Shown: positions 46,580 to 59,884, numbered from the stretch's first letter. The stretch: DNA of 64,000 bases from Pyrrhosoma nymphula (GCA_963573305.1 OY754329.1:129753422-129817421), one strand, 5' to 3'. The notes: a model not told the origin generated them from the sequence alone. Made by a program: numbers and translations.

Positions 46580-46880
46580 CGGGTCCAACTTACCCATCAC
46601 GCCATTCCCGTTCGGGGTAGGCAAAGTCAAATAAATTAGTTATTGCTGTTAGATCTTAGCAAACTGGCTCTCCATAATTTATTCCGTAATGCCCTAACCT
46701 TGCATGCCTCTTTCGCTTCTATAACAATCATAAATTGCTTCAAATACGCTCCCCTAAACTTCAGGCTACTAATACTTCTCCTCTTTAGAGTCTCTTCCAC
46801 TACATTCACCCATGACTTCCGCGGTCTACCCCTTCCTCTCACAACAATCACTCTACTTATATCTGTTCGTTTATTCAACT
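46580..46880 (-). mobile_element. LINE C-terminal fragment, CATA-tail family
   Basis: An 80-codon minus-strand ORF (46878-46636) reads RGRGRPRKSWVNVVEETLKR, then SSLKFRGAYLKQFMIVIE, then AKEACKVRALRNKLWRA. The basic GRGRPRK.W motif near the C-terminus is common in RTE-like and related non-LTR elements. Downstream, GCCTACCCCGAACGGGAATG with GCGTGATGGGTA is the 3' untranslated phrase shared with 38600 and 46430. Both the 5' end and the tail are lost. Confidence 0.7.
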
Positions 46881-48332
46881 CTCGTTCAATCTATCGACAA
46901 GAAAGGATACTTGTTAAGCCTAATTCATGACTGGCGTAAATACGAAACTTTAATTCTGAATCAGAGTCACGTTCACCACGATCTTGGTATACGATCGGCT
47001 GTCAAGAAGAACTTGCTTCGGAGATCGTCGTCCACCTTCGTTAATCCTCGACTGCACAGCCTCATGTATACATACACCGCCGTAAATGTAAACAAATTCG
47101 ACGCACTCATTTCCATGGATTACGATATATGTGCATAAAGCTGAGAGGACGGAAATAATTACGCTGCTTAAACCAATACTACCACAATTTCCGCTGAAAT
47201 TACCCGAGTACTGTCCGTCGAAAATGGGGGATTTAAAGCATGAGACAAGGCAGGCAAATAAATGACTATATTCAAGGTACAAAAGGCGCATGCGCAGGCG
47301 GCAACCGTAAACCTGAAAGTCGGGACAAGTATAACTTTGAAGTAGATGGCTGACGTTAACGTTTGGCACTTCCAATCGATTGTAAACGCCTCAATAACAC
47401 CATTGCATTGAACACGCGGTTGAAGTTGAAGTTCACGCTGATTCCAATAGTAAACTGGCATTTACTCTACCTAGAAAAAGTTCAACGAAGACGCCACTTT
47501 TACAAAAAAGAAGATTCTGATGCATTGACTATGAACTCAATAGGAGCAAGGCAGAAGGGAAAATGGAAAGTGAATCCCTCGAAAACGACAGGGGATGCAG
47601 AAATAGAAGGGCTCTCAGAGAATAAAGGAATCAGCAGGCTAGAGGGAAAAGTGTAGGGACGCAGTCCAACCATCTTTAGGATTGAATGGCTTAAGATTAA
47701 GATGCAAGCACAAAAGGGAAGACGCGATATTGCGGCACCTCCAAACTACCCAGATCATCAATATCTCGACCAATCTATATTTTTGGGTTCCGAAATCTGG
47801 ATTGAACATGACATTCCCTTATTATTTTCCAATTATGATGAAAAGCCTGCGTGTTTTGAACAATAATTGCATTTATCCCTCCCAAGGCCCAGGATTAATC
47901 TTTTCTGGAGATTTTAGCAATTATTTCTGAGATAATTCGGCATAGTTCACAGTTTTATCGGGCCTCGAAACTTCCTCGTTTCGTCGCCCCACTGGGGCTG
48001 GGAGAGTTCGAGACGATAATTTCTCATCTCCAAACTTGACCTGACTTAACAGCCAAATGGGATCGGCTAATCCGGACGCATGATCCATTCTAATGTTAAG
48101 TCAGGTCAGGAGACGTCCAAAGAGAGGGGAAGGTATCAAAAGATGAAGGTTGGCCGGAGTTGAGATTTAAAAAATTCTTCAACGAGAATCTTTATGCAAT
48201 ACCATGGCTGCTAATAATCTTTGCTACATAGGTATGGTACAATTTTAAATTTTTAATGAAAAGCTCAAGTTTCACGTTTGTCAAGTAACGTTCGATCAAA
48301 CTTGGAAATGTATAAACATAGGAGGTATATAT
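46881..48332. other. gene-free DNA
   Basis: No gene or repeat recognised in 1.4 kb. ORFs of 82-141 codons occur on both strands without recognisable motifs. Confidence 0.5.
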
Positions 48333-49582
48333 GGGTGATTCTCTGAAAATGGGGTACTTTCATGAAACTGTAGAATATCTCCTTAACTATTAGTTTAAAA
48401 AATAAAATCAAAATTGTATAAAGTTTAACGAAATGTAAGTAACTTGGCCCCAAACAGTTAAAGAAACAAATAAACTTGAGTATACTGAAAACAATGTCTC
48501 AAAGGATTCGAAAGTCCACTCCGAAGCCTGCAACTAGCACGGTTTCACTTATAAATGGTGTTATATATAAGAGAAAAAATAAAATAAAATGTCTTCAAGT
48601 AGGTTAAATTAATTCACAAAACCTTCCTGATTAATGCTCCTGGTTGTTATTTTGACATATTTTCTTAACTTAACAATTATTTTGAACCAAGGTTTGCAAC
48701 CAGGTTCAAGCATCCACTCCGAAGCCAAAGAGAAATAGTGAAAAATCTCAAAAGTTGGTATAACTGCTAAGTTCCTACTGGTAGGTCTGAAGAAAGTTAG
48801 CCATCTTTCTTGAAACTGAATGAGTGACATGCAGATTCAGCTACCATCAGTGAAAGAATAACCTAAAACTACTCTGAATTGAGGTTAATATGTTTATTGG
48901 TTTTATACTCCGTGGCTTCTGTAAAATCTAAAATATGGTACTGCATGTGTTGTATATTTGATATGAGGTGGTATTCAGGGGAAATGATTCAATTGCATAA
49001 TATGTACCCCATAACCTCAAAACCATTGTCTTGGCCTGGCTAAAGGTGTGATTTGTGTACTCCGAAGCCGTCCACTCCGAAGCCAAAATTGGCTTCGGAG
49101 TAGATGCCAAGAGCTACGGAGTGGACTCCAAGCACTGATTTTCCTGAAATCGGTTGAAAATTTATGAAAAATTTACAAATATAATTTACTGGGCTACTTT
49201 TTTCCCCTTTTTTCTAATTTAACATAAAATATTTTTTTTTAATTTTAATTTTTTTTTAAATTATGGTGACACATGCATTTTAGTGGGCAGATTTTGTGTG
49301 CAATTACTTTTAAAGTATAAATATATCTGATTGTCAACATTGAAGCTACTGACATTGCTCAAATTCTTAAAAAATTGAAATATGTGACCTCCGGTCCACT
49401 CCGATGACAGCAAAAACTAAATTTCCTAAAATGCTGGAAAATAATCACTCTTGATCTCTGCTGCAGTCTGGTACATATTATAACTAATTTAAGGAACCTG
49501 GTTATATTCTTATTTGAATTTGAATTTTTTTATTAAAAAAAATATCCAACTTCAAAAGTACCCCGTTTTCAGAGAATCACCC
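48333..49582 (+). mobile_element. 1.25-kb TIR element with repeated CCACTCCGAAGCC motif
   Basis: The ends are inverted repeats of 29 bases with two mismatches: GGGTGATTCTCTGAAAATGG with GGTACTTT at 48333, and its complement ending AGAATCACCC at 49582. ATAT flanks both sides (48329-48332 and 49583-49586), which may be a target-site duplication or part of the TIR. The interior is AT-rich and codes for no transposase (largest ORF 73 codons). A motif close to TCCACTCCGAAGCC recurs at 48514, 48712, 49059 (partial), 49070, inverted at 49091 and 49114, and altered at 49394. I infer a non-autonomous DNA transposon whose internal motifs could be transposase or host-factor binding sites. Confidence 0.8.
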
Positions 49583-52500
49583 ATATGTGTAAGGTATTTT
49601 CGATGATTCAAACAATTTAAGCACACTCCAACAAAATGCTACCAGCATTTGAGTTGTTGAGAGCTAAAGGGTTGTGAGTCACATTTTTCCCTAACTGTAG
49701 TTAGGCGTGTAGAAGCATTCCTCTATCTGTGTTCTGTTTTGCACATAAATGGCTTGAGTCTACATCCACACTTTTTTCAATAGAAAGAGGCACTTAGGGT
49801 TTATTTTTTACTTTATTTTACTTAAACCTATATTTTACCAAAAGTGATATTTTTTACTTCTTGCTTCCAACGGCACATTTTTCTTTTTCCTTTGAACTTT
49901 TCATATTTTTCCAATCAACTTATTTTTTTTTCTGCCGTGGTTAAGTGTTTGTGATGTTATCAAATAATAAGTATCTCATAGGATATGAAGGCCAACGATA
50001 TTAGAAGTAAGGTACTATTTTTATTTTTCCCTTTTTAAAACACCACTTACAATGGGAGGCCGGATTACCGGAGACTAATATGAAAAAGTAAGGTACTGGT
50101 GGAGACAGAGACTGGGCGTCACGGATCTATAATTGCGAGAGGAAATACGTCAACAATAACGAAAGATATATCTTTGGCGGAAGGAATCCTCACAAGGAGA
50201 TGAAGATGGAGGAGGCGGTGTCGGCCTTACAACTCAAGTTAACGCCTCACAATATCGCCACAAGAACGTGACTTAAAAAAGAAGAAATGTGCTGATTGAT
50301 ACGCGCGCAGATTTTTCTCGCGGAGAAACGTCGAATATAAGCTTCCTTCTTCTCTATCGCGTCCCTTCTTCCTACCTATCCCTGTCCAATTTATAGGAGC
50401 GGAATTCCTTTCATGATGAAAAACGAGGGACGAGTCGGCAACTGCCGAGATGTATACAGCTGCCTTATGGAGGTCACCTCCGCGATGCTATGGGAGCCAT
50501 TACTGTCAGGGGCGCGCAATATTTTCTTCATCCAAGCAGGGAGATGCATTTGATACCTACATAAAGTTTTGATGAATGGAATAGAGATGGCTACCGTTGA
50601 GAATTGCACCAAACCTTCAGCATTCCTTTTTTTAACTCGTGAACTACTTTCCGTTCCGTTTTTACGTAGCCGTTCGTCACTAATCTGACTCCTCGCAGGA
50701 ATGAAGCGTCAAGCACACGAAGAATCATTTTCGAAGAGCGTAAATTGAAATTTATAATTCTATCGCAAGAAAATGGTATTGGACAATGGTAAAACGTGAA
50801 ATTGAAATTAGCAGTTGATACATTAGAGAACATTTGGCGCGGTTAAAGGCATTGCCAATTAACCATCACTATCTAATATGATCTGACCATGACTGTCCAA
50901 ATCCCACCCGGATGTACGCATTATTTTAAATAGGTTCGCAGAGTTGAAAGACTTTTTCTTAAGTTTTTAAAAAATTATCTACAGTTTGTAATCCATCACA
51001 GTTTGACTCTGTGATTTAAAACAGTTTTAGAGTAAATACTAACAAAATTGGACTCGCATAGATTGTGGTTGGGCCTTTCAAACACATACTACCAGTCAGT
51101 ACCACATTTAAAAATCGCAATTCAATTACTTTTGTATCGTCACAGTGCATATTTACACTCGATGAGACACAAACTAGGGTAATGTTTGACGGAGTAATGT
51201 TAAATGCCTAAATTAATAACTATTACACCAAAGAGCCACAACGGAATGAACAAAACAGATATGGGAAGCTGTGCTCCAATAATGTAATAAAGGAATGATT
51301 AGAAGGATATTAAAAGTATTTTATGAATAATTTTTAAACAAAAGTGGAACTTAACGATTTTATAGTGTCTGTTTTAAGTATTCAAATTGACAGCGCCAAG
51401 GTTTATTGAACTTCGTCCACAAGAACGCGCATTTTCAACTCATTCCAGAACGTCGGTTCTAATTTTTCAAATTGAGAGCGCTAAGTTCTACCAAATTTCA
51501 CCGAGTCCGTATTTTCAAGGAAACAAACAGTAACGCACGCCGGACGAACTCCAGAAGGATATAGCGAAGAGGTGACAAATACGACGAGCAGCTGGCTTTA
51601 ACTTATAAAACGGCAGACAGCCTTGAGGACTGGCGAAGTCGAGGGAAGAATAATGAATCACGGAACATTCTTTCGGACGACTACACTGCTGCTGAGCGTG
51701 AGAGCCATTCCTCATCCCCCGGCAACTTCCGCAACACTCGAGGATTCCTGCACAGCTGGCAGTGTCAGCTCCCCAGCTCTCAAGTCAAATAATTTCGGTA
51801 AAAAAATTCACCAAAAAAATTGACAAAATAATTTAAAAACACTTGTCCCCATATATCAATCTCTTTTTTTGATCAACATGGCCACTGTTTATAAAATTGA
51901 TAAATGATTAACGGCATAGAAATATTTTTATTCGCTACCTAATTTCAACACACAGTTTAGCGTGTGACTAGTGACTTTGAAGATAAATAGAATTCGAACA
52001 AGTTTTCTTCTTAGTATTCCATAAAATGAAGATAATTGAAGTGAATCAAAAGTAGACGCCTCGATCTTACTGACTCGGCATAAAAAAGGCACACAGAGTC
52101 CTTATCCTTTCAGCAGCAGCGAGGTACTTAGATATTTCTTGCGGCTCCTAGCAATAATGCTAGCATTTGAAAAGCATCCACGTTCATTTTTCAGAAATTT
52201 CATTTACTAACGATAAGAGAATCGACAACATCTATTATTTAGTCAAGCGTATGTGAGCAAATATGTTGAGGGTGGTAAAGCAGATCTCCGATTGAAGTTT
52301 TCAAAGGATATAGTATTTTCCGAGGAGTGAAGATTCATTGACGACTTTTTGGATGCCTTACAAATGACTTTATCATGAAAAATAGGATTCTAACAGTGTA
52401 AAGTCGCCACAGTTTAATAATATGTCGAGCATCACATTCGTCTCCGAGAAGGGTTGGAGGAAAAATGAGTTTCAACTGCCGCTAAAGCATAAGGGCCATA

Positions 52501-55500
52501 GCCGTTTGAAAGAATTGAAAAACAAATAACATTTATTTTAAATTTCGTAGACATTCAGCCATATTAAAAATTAAATTTACGTTAATTAAATTGAATTGCC
52601 GCTTAAAATTTACACACAACACCCCAGAAAGAAATTTTGACTACGTTGGTTTACAACACTGGCTGAAGTGTAGACGAAAAATGTGCCCTACCGGCAAGTG
52701 GGTGAAACTTGATAGACTTTTCTAAAGAGTCAGAAAAACTTTTGAAAGGCCAATGAATAGTATCGAGAGGAAGTTGGCGGAATTCAGACAAATACATGAG
52801 AGACCTTTGAGAAAAAGAAAATTAAATAATGAAATAAGTAGGTATTAGGACCTGGTTACCAAATTCACCTCTTTAACTGCTCTCAAATTTCTGTGTGATT
52901 CCTTTCCATATTTTTTACAAAGCAAGAATCACTGAGGAAATATTATTTTGTTCGAGAGAGCAGTTATCAATGTATTCAAGCAACCTACTGGTTTTTGAAC
53001 GAAAATATTCATTACGTACGAAAAAAACAGGAAGGCATAATAGATGTAGCTCCTCTTTCAACAAACAACTCCAGTTGGCGACAAGAAGGGCAAATTACAT
53101 AGAAAATGGAAAATCCAAACGCATCAGACACAGTGAAGAAATATTCAAATATAACTTATAAAACTAGTCAATCAAGTACAACTTGTGCCATTTCAATGCT
53201 TAGGAATCAAGCTACACCAGTTAAGCGCAGAAATTTAACAATAAATTAGCGTAATTTCTGAATTTATTGGCGCAGCGTTGGATTCCACGAGGTATTCACC
53301 TATTAAATTAGCCAAAAAAGTCATAAATCCCAACGAATCATTAATAAATATAAAATTAGATTAAAATAAGGCGAAAATTGCATTTCTGCCGGAGGAAATG
53401 CAGTGGTAGCCGTTGAAACACGTCACCTAGATGAACCTTTATCCGTTGGCAAAAATACACTGCGGTGCTCTAATATATCATATTAATGAAAAATGATTAC
53501 GTGGACTCCATTACCTCTGCAATATGTGCGCGGGAATTTTCAGTCCTCGAACTATTAGTTCATGATTTTATAACAAGCGAGAATGGTTAAGTGACGTTGG
53601 AGGAGCTCATCAAATCAAATTTTTCCTCTTGGGGCAGCATTAAAATGCCTTTTGCGCCGTGAATATAACAAAAAACACAAGAACAATGCTAAGCTTTGCA
53701 ATCAACAAGCCAACCGAACAACAGTCTCTGCAGCTGAACCTTTACCGTCTGCTGTACGGAACAGTTAAAAGAGTTTCTGAAGCTTTTATTTTTACTTAAA
53801 AGAGCTTTCATTTTTTTTCAGAGCCCAATCAAGTAACACTTGAATCGAAAAAAACTACCATGTGATGAGAGACACTTTTTTATTCACACTCGGCTCCCTC
53901 TCGTTTTCCGCGAAATGTATATTTTTTCACTCACTAAACGACTCGTATTTTCAGTACAGAACAAAAATTTGGCTTGAGCGATTCTCTGAAAGGGCCCTTA
54001 GTTTCGAATCTCCAACTCTGAAATATATGACTGAAATGCCAAAAGAACTGTCAAGATCATTTGACAAAAGATCGAGCGCATTGCATCGTTCGAGATTCGC
54101 AATGCAAAATGACTTGGGCAATTTAGCTGAGTTGTAGAACAAATAGGTGACTGGCTATTAAAAGGGGAACAAGGAAAAACTTTCTACTCGCGCTTTTAAC
54201 TTGTCAGCTAAGTTGTTTTAAGCTGTTGAGAATAAATTACGTAACGAAAAAATAAATTGTGCCTCCTCTGAAAAACATTCAAATGACAATAACGAATAAA
54301 TAAACACATTTAGGTAACTACATACTTTAGTGGGAACTGAAACTGCAAACTGATCGCCAATTCAAAAACGCATCCGAGTATATAAAGATGAAAGATCAGA
54401 TTCCAAAATGTATTCCTCTTTTGAATTCGTTGTTCTATCGCATAAATTTTAACTCCAACAATTGCGACCCGCAGGAAATCATTTGAAGTGATTAATCGAC
54501 ACGCCATACCTCATATTGATGTAGCATGGCGATAAATATATTCTTGTATTGAAGTTAAACGCGTCCATTTATTCATGAACACATATCGATCGTTAACGAA
54601 AGCAAAGCCTCACGGAGCAAGGAAAAGAAAGCAAAGCAAAAAGGAAATGAAAGCAAACTTGGAAAGGAGTTTCCAAAAACGAAGAGACTAGGAAAAAATA
54701 AATATCCTCTGATATGGTACGTTCTGCAAAATTACTGAAATCGAAATGCGACTAATAGGATACAACACTTCGTTTTAAACTCAGAATTTTTGATAAGGTA
54801 TGAATTGCATTGGAAGTACACATATTTGTCAATAACCAATAACCCTTCCAGTTCGAACTGCAACCGGCCGTTTTATAATATTCAGCGATACAATTTAATA
54901 TTCCACTATCCCTATATTCAATTTACACCCAGTCCTTTTTAGCTGGGCAGAACATGCCGCATTTATTTATGCATCCATTACTATAAAATCGAAATCCATT
55001 AAATTTTAACACAAAATCAGAACCAAAATATCCAAATAGCCGGTCAAAACACGTATTCTGCATTACTGAGAATACATCTAGTTTGTGAACACGTCAGAAT
55101 CTGACGGTCTTTGAATTGGCATATCGTCTGCTGCTCCCCGAGAGAGTCAAGGCAATTAATTTGTCCTGAAGTTTACTTTAACTTTACAGGGCGTGAAGCT
55201 ACGGAAACTGGTAGTAGTCTAAGGGAAGGGTAGACATTCTTAAGGAAGGTTATTTGTATTAAATCTGGTTCCCTCAAAAGGCTGATAAATTTATTTTAGT
55301 TTCGCAACAAAGCCGAAAGAGGGTGTCTACTTGGATAAACTAGGTGAATCACACACGACCGAGTAAATGATGGCCAGGGTTCATGCCTCGATCGAAGATT
55401 TCGAAAGGGGTGTCTTACTCGCGGGCAGTTAATCCTATTGATGATATTATAAGCATATTGTTGCACTGAAGTTAATTTACTGCCGCAGTATTTACAGCAG

Positions 55501-57840
55501 CCTCCTTTGAATTGAACACTTAGTCGGTAAAAAAAGTAGCGAAGGTGGGCGTATATCACATCACCGCTTATTCTCCACTAACTCTCTCACCAACGGCCAA
55601 TGGAGAAGATATTTCAGAACTTCTGATAATGATGACGTTAAGTTTAGAATAGATATTTTATCGCTGAATGTGCATACAACGGCAGAAAAACGAAGTCAAA
55701 GGAAATGCTCCATCTATTAAAGCTGAACTAAGCGCATTCTGCTGTTGCGGATAAAGACACGTACTTCCAGCGGTAAAATTGCACATACGAACACATGGCA
55801 TACCGAAAGTAAAACACACATATTCCTTCGCCACCACGAGATTAATGTGCTCAAGGATAACTTTAATAGCGCTAAATCTAGAAATAAGGCAGGTTATTAA
55901 GTCGACGGTTGGATATGAAAATCCAAATTGGGAAGTTAAAACGGAAATCTGGACCTTTTTCATCTTTATACTAAATAGGAATGGGGAAAAATTTATCCCC
56001 ACACTGAGCATCCACGCATTTGCTGAATACTCACGCGAATCAACTCTCGGTTGTGAATTGGCGAATGAGAATACAAACGAATTGAAAATGATGCAAGACA
56101 AAATCTAGGAGAAAATACATTGAAAAACATTCAGCATAAAAAACAAGCTAATCATAAAGACACGAATACGCGACCTATGCATCCACGAAATATTTGGGCT
56201 GCCCTACGTTCAAAGACGGCGGGGATGGGCTTTCGAGTAGGATGACTTTCGGGGACTACCCTCGGATTCGAAGCAAAGAGAAACCCCCGGATGTGTAGTG
56301 CAAATACTTAACCGATAATTTTCCTGTACATGAGATATTTCTTTCTTGAAAATCACAGGTGGGAAATTAAATTGGACCCCCTGCCGTTATGCATGCATTT
56401 CACATACCTTTGACTTTTTTTTTGCTACAGAACTGTACCCAACGATTGAATGATATTGAAAGACGGCAGAGATCGGCAGAGATTAATAATTTACGTTGCA
56501 AATTTTTCATTAAAAGGATTACCTCCTCGAAAATGTGGAATTGAAGCGAATGAAAATACTGTTTTAGCACTGATAAAATTACAATTCAACTCACAGTTTC
56601 CCTTATGAATTAGTAAGTGAGAAAATAATTCATAAATTTTCTGAAAAATGAAAAAAAGCCTTTCTTTCATTTCGGACCTGAATAATGTTGCCTAAAAACT
56701 GTAACTCCACCCATCGTCAATGATAATACCGTAAAAATCGTTCGTAGTTATCCCTTTACTTCGGGAGAGCACTGTACATTCATCTCTCCAAAGCAGGAAA
56801 CACAATGAGGGTGTTAAAAAAAAACTCACGTTCATCTCGAAGCAGCAAACTGGCGCCGTGGAAAACAGACCACAAAGCCGATTTTTGTCTCAGCTACGAA
56901 GAAGAAACACGACGTCAATTGGTTTGAAAACATCGTCAGCCGTGTCCACAACCACCACTTCCTTGTGGCCACACACCACAATCGTCAAGTCCCGAAGCAC
57001 AATCTCGTTTTCTTTCTCCTTTCTTCGTCCCCCCTCTTTGCGACCTCCCAGGGTCTTCCTTCCAAACCTCCACCGGGGGAGGTTCCGGCGAGGAAGCCCC
57101 GCAAGACGCGGCATTCTCGTGTCACACCGAGAAGATCGAATAAGTTCGAACGGTCTCTCGAGGGTTGTCGCGAGCTTTTCGGGAAACTAGTCCACCGGGA
57201 GCGGAACGCCTCGACGCAACAGGACAACCTCCCAACTTCACGCAACTCGGACGACTGACTGTTCCGCAGTTCCCGCCGCCACGGTAAAGCTCGACTTCCC
57301 CGCCCTTCCCCTCCCATTCGACGAACAAACATTTGAGCCAGAGGGGAACTCTGAAGAGACCTCCCCTATCGTCCCCAACCCACAGCGCTATATCTACACT
57401 AGCCTCCTGCCCCCTTCCCTCCCTCAATTTCCACCCCCTTCTTAGAGCCTCGCTATCCCCTCCCCTACCCAAAGCCACTTCCCCTCTCTCCCATCCTCCT
57501 ACACTCCCCTCCAGCGCCGGGCGAACACTCCCCCCAACCACTCCTCACCGCCCCACCACCAGCTACGCCCCCCCAACACTTTACCCTACACACTGCTCCC
57601 TTCCCTTTTCTACACTCCCTCCCGCACTTTCCGAGCCACCCTGCAGAGAGGAGTGAGGGCAAACTAGGGTTACCAACTCATAAAAGACAATTTCAGGGGC
57701 TGTACGTTTCCTAAGGATCAACTTTGATAATTTTAAAAACATTTTTTACAACAAACTCGTAGGGTTTGTAAAAAAAAGTAAATAAAATAGCCCTTGAACT
57801 CCAATTTTCTAAAGGTTGCTACTGAATCGAGTTCTCTTTG
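49583..57840. other. 8.3 kb of gene-free DNA
   Basis: The longest stretch with little structure. 50390-50560 and 51510-51780 are somewhat GC-richer with unidentified ORFs under 92 codons. 51381-51521 is a diverged two-copy duplication (separate entry). 55658-56101 (minus, 147 codons) and 55779-56108 (plus, 109) overlap antiparallel and neither is recognised. 56850-57290 is GC-rich, and 57310-57660 is C/T-rich with compositional ORFs. Confidence 0.5.
51381..51521 (+). repeat. diverged ~85-bp tandem duplication
   Basis: TTCAAATTGACAGCGCCAAG at 51381 recurs as TTCAAATTGAGAGCGCTAAG at 51466. Both are followed at the same distance by a CG-containing block and TATTTTCAA or CATTTTCAA. Confidence 0.6.
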
Positions 57841-58481
57841 TTAAGGCGGTTGTAATTTCACATGGAATTCGATGAATTTGGCCTCATTATAAAGAAAAAT
57901 GTCTCATATTTCCATTGATAACAAAATATCAGCCACTATATTTTCCGGGTTGAATTCAATAAAGTTACCTATCGATCACAAGTTAGGTTTAAAAGAAAAC
58001 CAGAAAAAAATTCTTCAGATTTTTAAAAGTGCAGGGCCCTATCTAATTTGCTAAAATATACCAGCCATTTTCCATGGGAAATGGCGCGGGTATGCAAGCC
58101 ACTGATAATTTATTTTTTTTAATGAGAAATTTCTAACGAATACATCTCGTCAGAAATTTAAAAATTGAATTAACTCCCAACAATTTGCAAAAATTAATCA
58201 ATTACTCAACGCAGTAATTTTTACAGAATCACAAACAATTCCTTCGCATTTGAAGACGCTTCACCGTACGGTGGCGGCGTGACAAAAATTAGAAAAGGTA
58301 TTTGTGTATTCATATTTAGTTAACTTCTTACAATTTCAGTCATAAAACAATGCTTTTGAGTTATAAGTATAACATTATTTACTTCATGCTTCTTACTGCT
58401 TCTGTAATTAAAAAATAAAATTCAAATATGTTCTCTATTATGATAAGGGAAAGATCTCGCTCCAACCACCTTATGGTGGCT
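57841..58481 (+). mobile_element. dispersed repeat family C, long copy
   Basis: About 640 bases. It begins TTAAGGCGGTTGTAATTTCA with GAATTTGGCCTCATTATAAA, and ends CTTCTTACTGCTTCTGTAAT, AAATAAAATTCAAATATG, GGAAAGATCTCGCTCCAACC and ACCTTA. The first bases (TTAAGGCGGTTG) and the complement of the last (TAAGGTGGTTGGAG) are inverted repeats, and they resemble the TIR of family A (TTAAGGTGGCTGGAG). So families A and C probably share a transposase. Non-coding. Other copies: 16845, and 3' ends at 30478 and 60225. Confidence 0.6.
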
Positions 58482-58559
58482 CCTCCGTAGATTGTCTAAA
58501 ATGCCAATTGATTCATTCTCTGACCAGTTATAGAAAAATATGTCCAACCAAATCATACT

Positions 58560-59000
58560 CTGCCCGCCATTTTATTCTAAAATTGTCTTGAAATTACACA
58601 ACGAAAAATTCAAGAATGGGCGATGCATAGGGAAAAATTCTTTTTAATATAAATGCCATTTTCACGAAAAGCTAGTAATAAAAAGCGAGAACTCTCTGGG
58701 AAATTAATTAAAATGAAATGCAAGTACCGTAACGATCTTATTTTTTCAAGTTATTATCAAATAACGGCAATCGTTGTTTTCAAAATGTGGTAATTCAATG
58801 GAATTTGCGCCGCAGTCGCTCGTATCCTATGGCTGGAAAAAGGGTTGATTGAAAACATATTCGAATAATCTGAATATTTCGTACCATATTTTTGTTTTTC
58901 AATGGCTTATTCATGTCATCAGATACAGCATTTTTTTAAACAAAACTAACAAAAAGGTGGAATTTAGTTTTTGTTTTGACTTAACAAAGCCGCGATGAAT
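58560..59000 (+). repeat. family G copy running into family D-like sequence
   Basis: 58575-58830 has the family G series (CTTGAAATTACACAACG, AATGGGCGATGCATAGGG, GTAATTCAATGGAATTTGCG, CCGCAGTCG). 58865-59000 then matches 14030-14160 of family D (TTTTTCAATGGCTTATTCAT with GTCATCAG, then GGTGGAATTTAGTTTTTG). Either G and D are parts of one larger element or one inserted beside the other. Confidence 0.45.
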
Positions 59001-59554
59001 GACCTTAAGTGATTCATTAGTAACGTATACATATATGTATCACGTTTTGTAAGTATACAAAGTCCCCGGAAATAAAACAAAATGACATAACTATTTGCTT
59101 GACACACTACCCACTCACAGAGTGTCGACGAATAAGATTTATAAAAATCTGGGCATCGAACTCTTCTTCCAGACCTCATTGCATGATTGCATGTATCTCA
59201 TACATGGGTGTTGAACTCTTGGTTGTAATATTTTCTTAGGAAGACGTTGAGTTTGATCTGAACTGTACCCTCAGAACATTTGCCACGACGGCGTCACAAG
59301 TAGAACGAAGAACACATTGGGGTCTCCAATGTCGAGTTTGTTAATGTTAAATAGGTTAAATAGCCCTAGAACTAAACTCGATAAAATTATTATAATTTTA
59401 AGGTTCTAAAATATACAGATCGTATATGTTATCTTTGTTAACTGATTCATTACATTACTCACATTCATAAGTATCATGTTTTGTTAAACTAAATTAATCA
59501 CTTATCCTCAAAACGACCAAATTTCCCACGTACTTGTATAAAGAAAAATAGTTT
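59001..59554. other. gene-free AT-rich DNA
   Basis: No gene or repeat recognised. Confidence 0.5.
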
Positions 59555-59720
59555 TATCAAAGAATGACGGAGATTGAATGTATAGAGCGCATCACCAATG
59601 AAACATTCCTACGAAGATTTGGAGAGAAAAGTTTTTATAGATGGAAACCCTTAAAAAAGCCTAACATCTGCAAGTATGTCTGCATGTAATTATATGGGAA
59701 TATGCAACAGAATATGTACA
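59555..59720 (+). mobile_element. LINE scrap related to the copy at 40183
   Basis: One plus-strand frame reads TEIECIERITNETFLRRFGEK, which aligns with TKIKWTERITNGEVLRRLGEK at about 40208-40270, before decaying. A weaker match (ATGGGAATA, GCAACAGA) near 59695-59710 corresponds to 40376-40392 after a deletion. Confidence 0.6.
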
Positions 59721-59884
59721 AGCATAGTAAAATTACGAAAGTTGAAAATGATCATCATTACTTATTTTGAGATATTTAAAATAGAACTTAAAATGAAACT
59801 GAAAATGATAATGTACCTAAGTAACGTTTGTCATGACTCTGGACTGTCGTTACGTATGATAACGTTACATATCGTTAGAAATTG

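Noticed and set aside
53383..53430. A further hammerhead-like site around GTTGAAACACGTCACC.
   Set aside because: GAAAC followed by ACGTC fits, but the upstream CTGANGA is not present (CTGCCGGA) and no convincing stem II forms.
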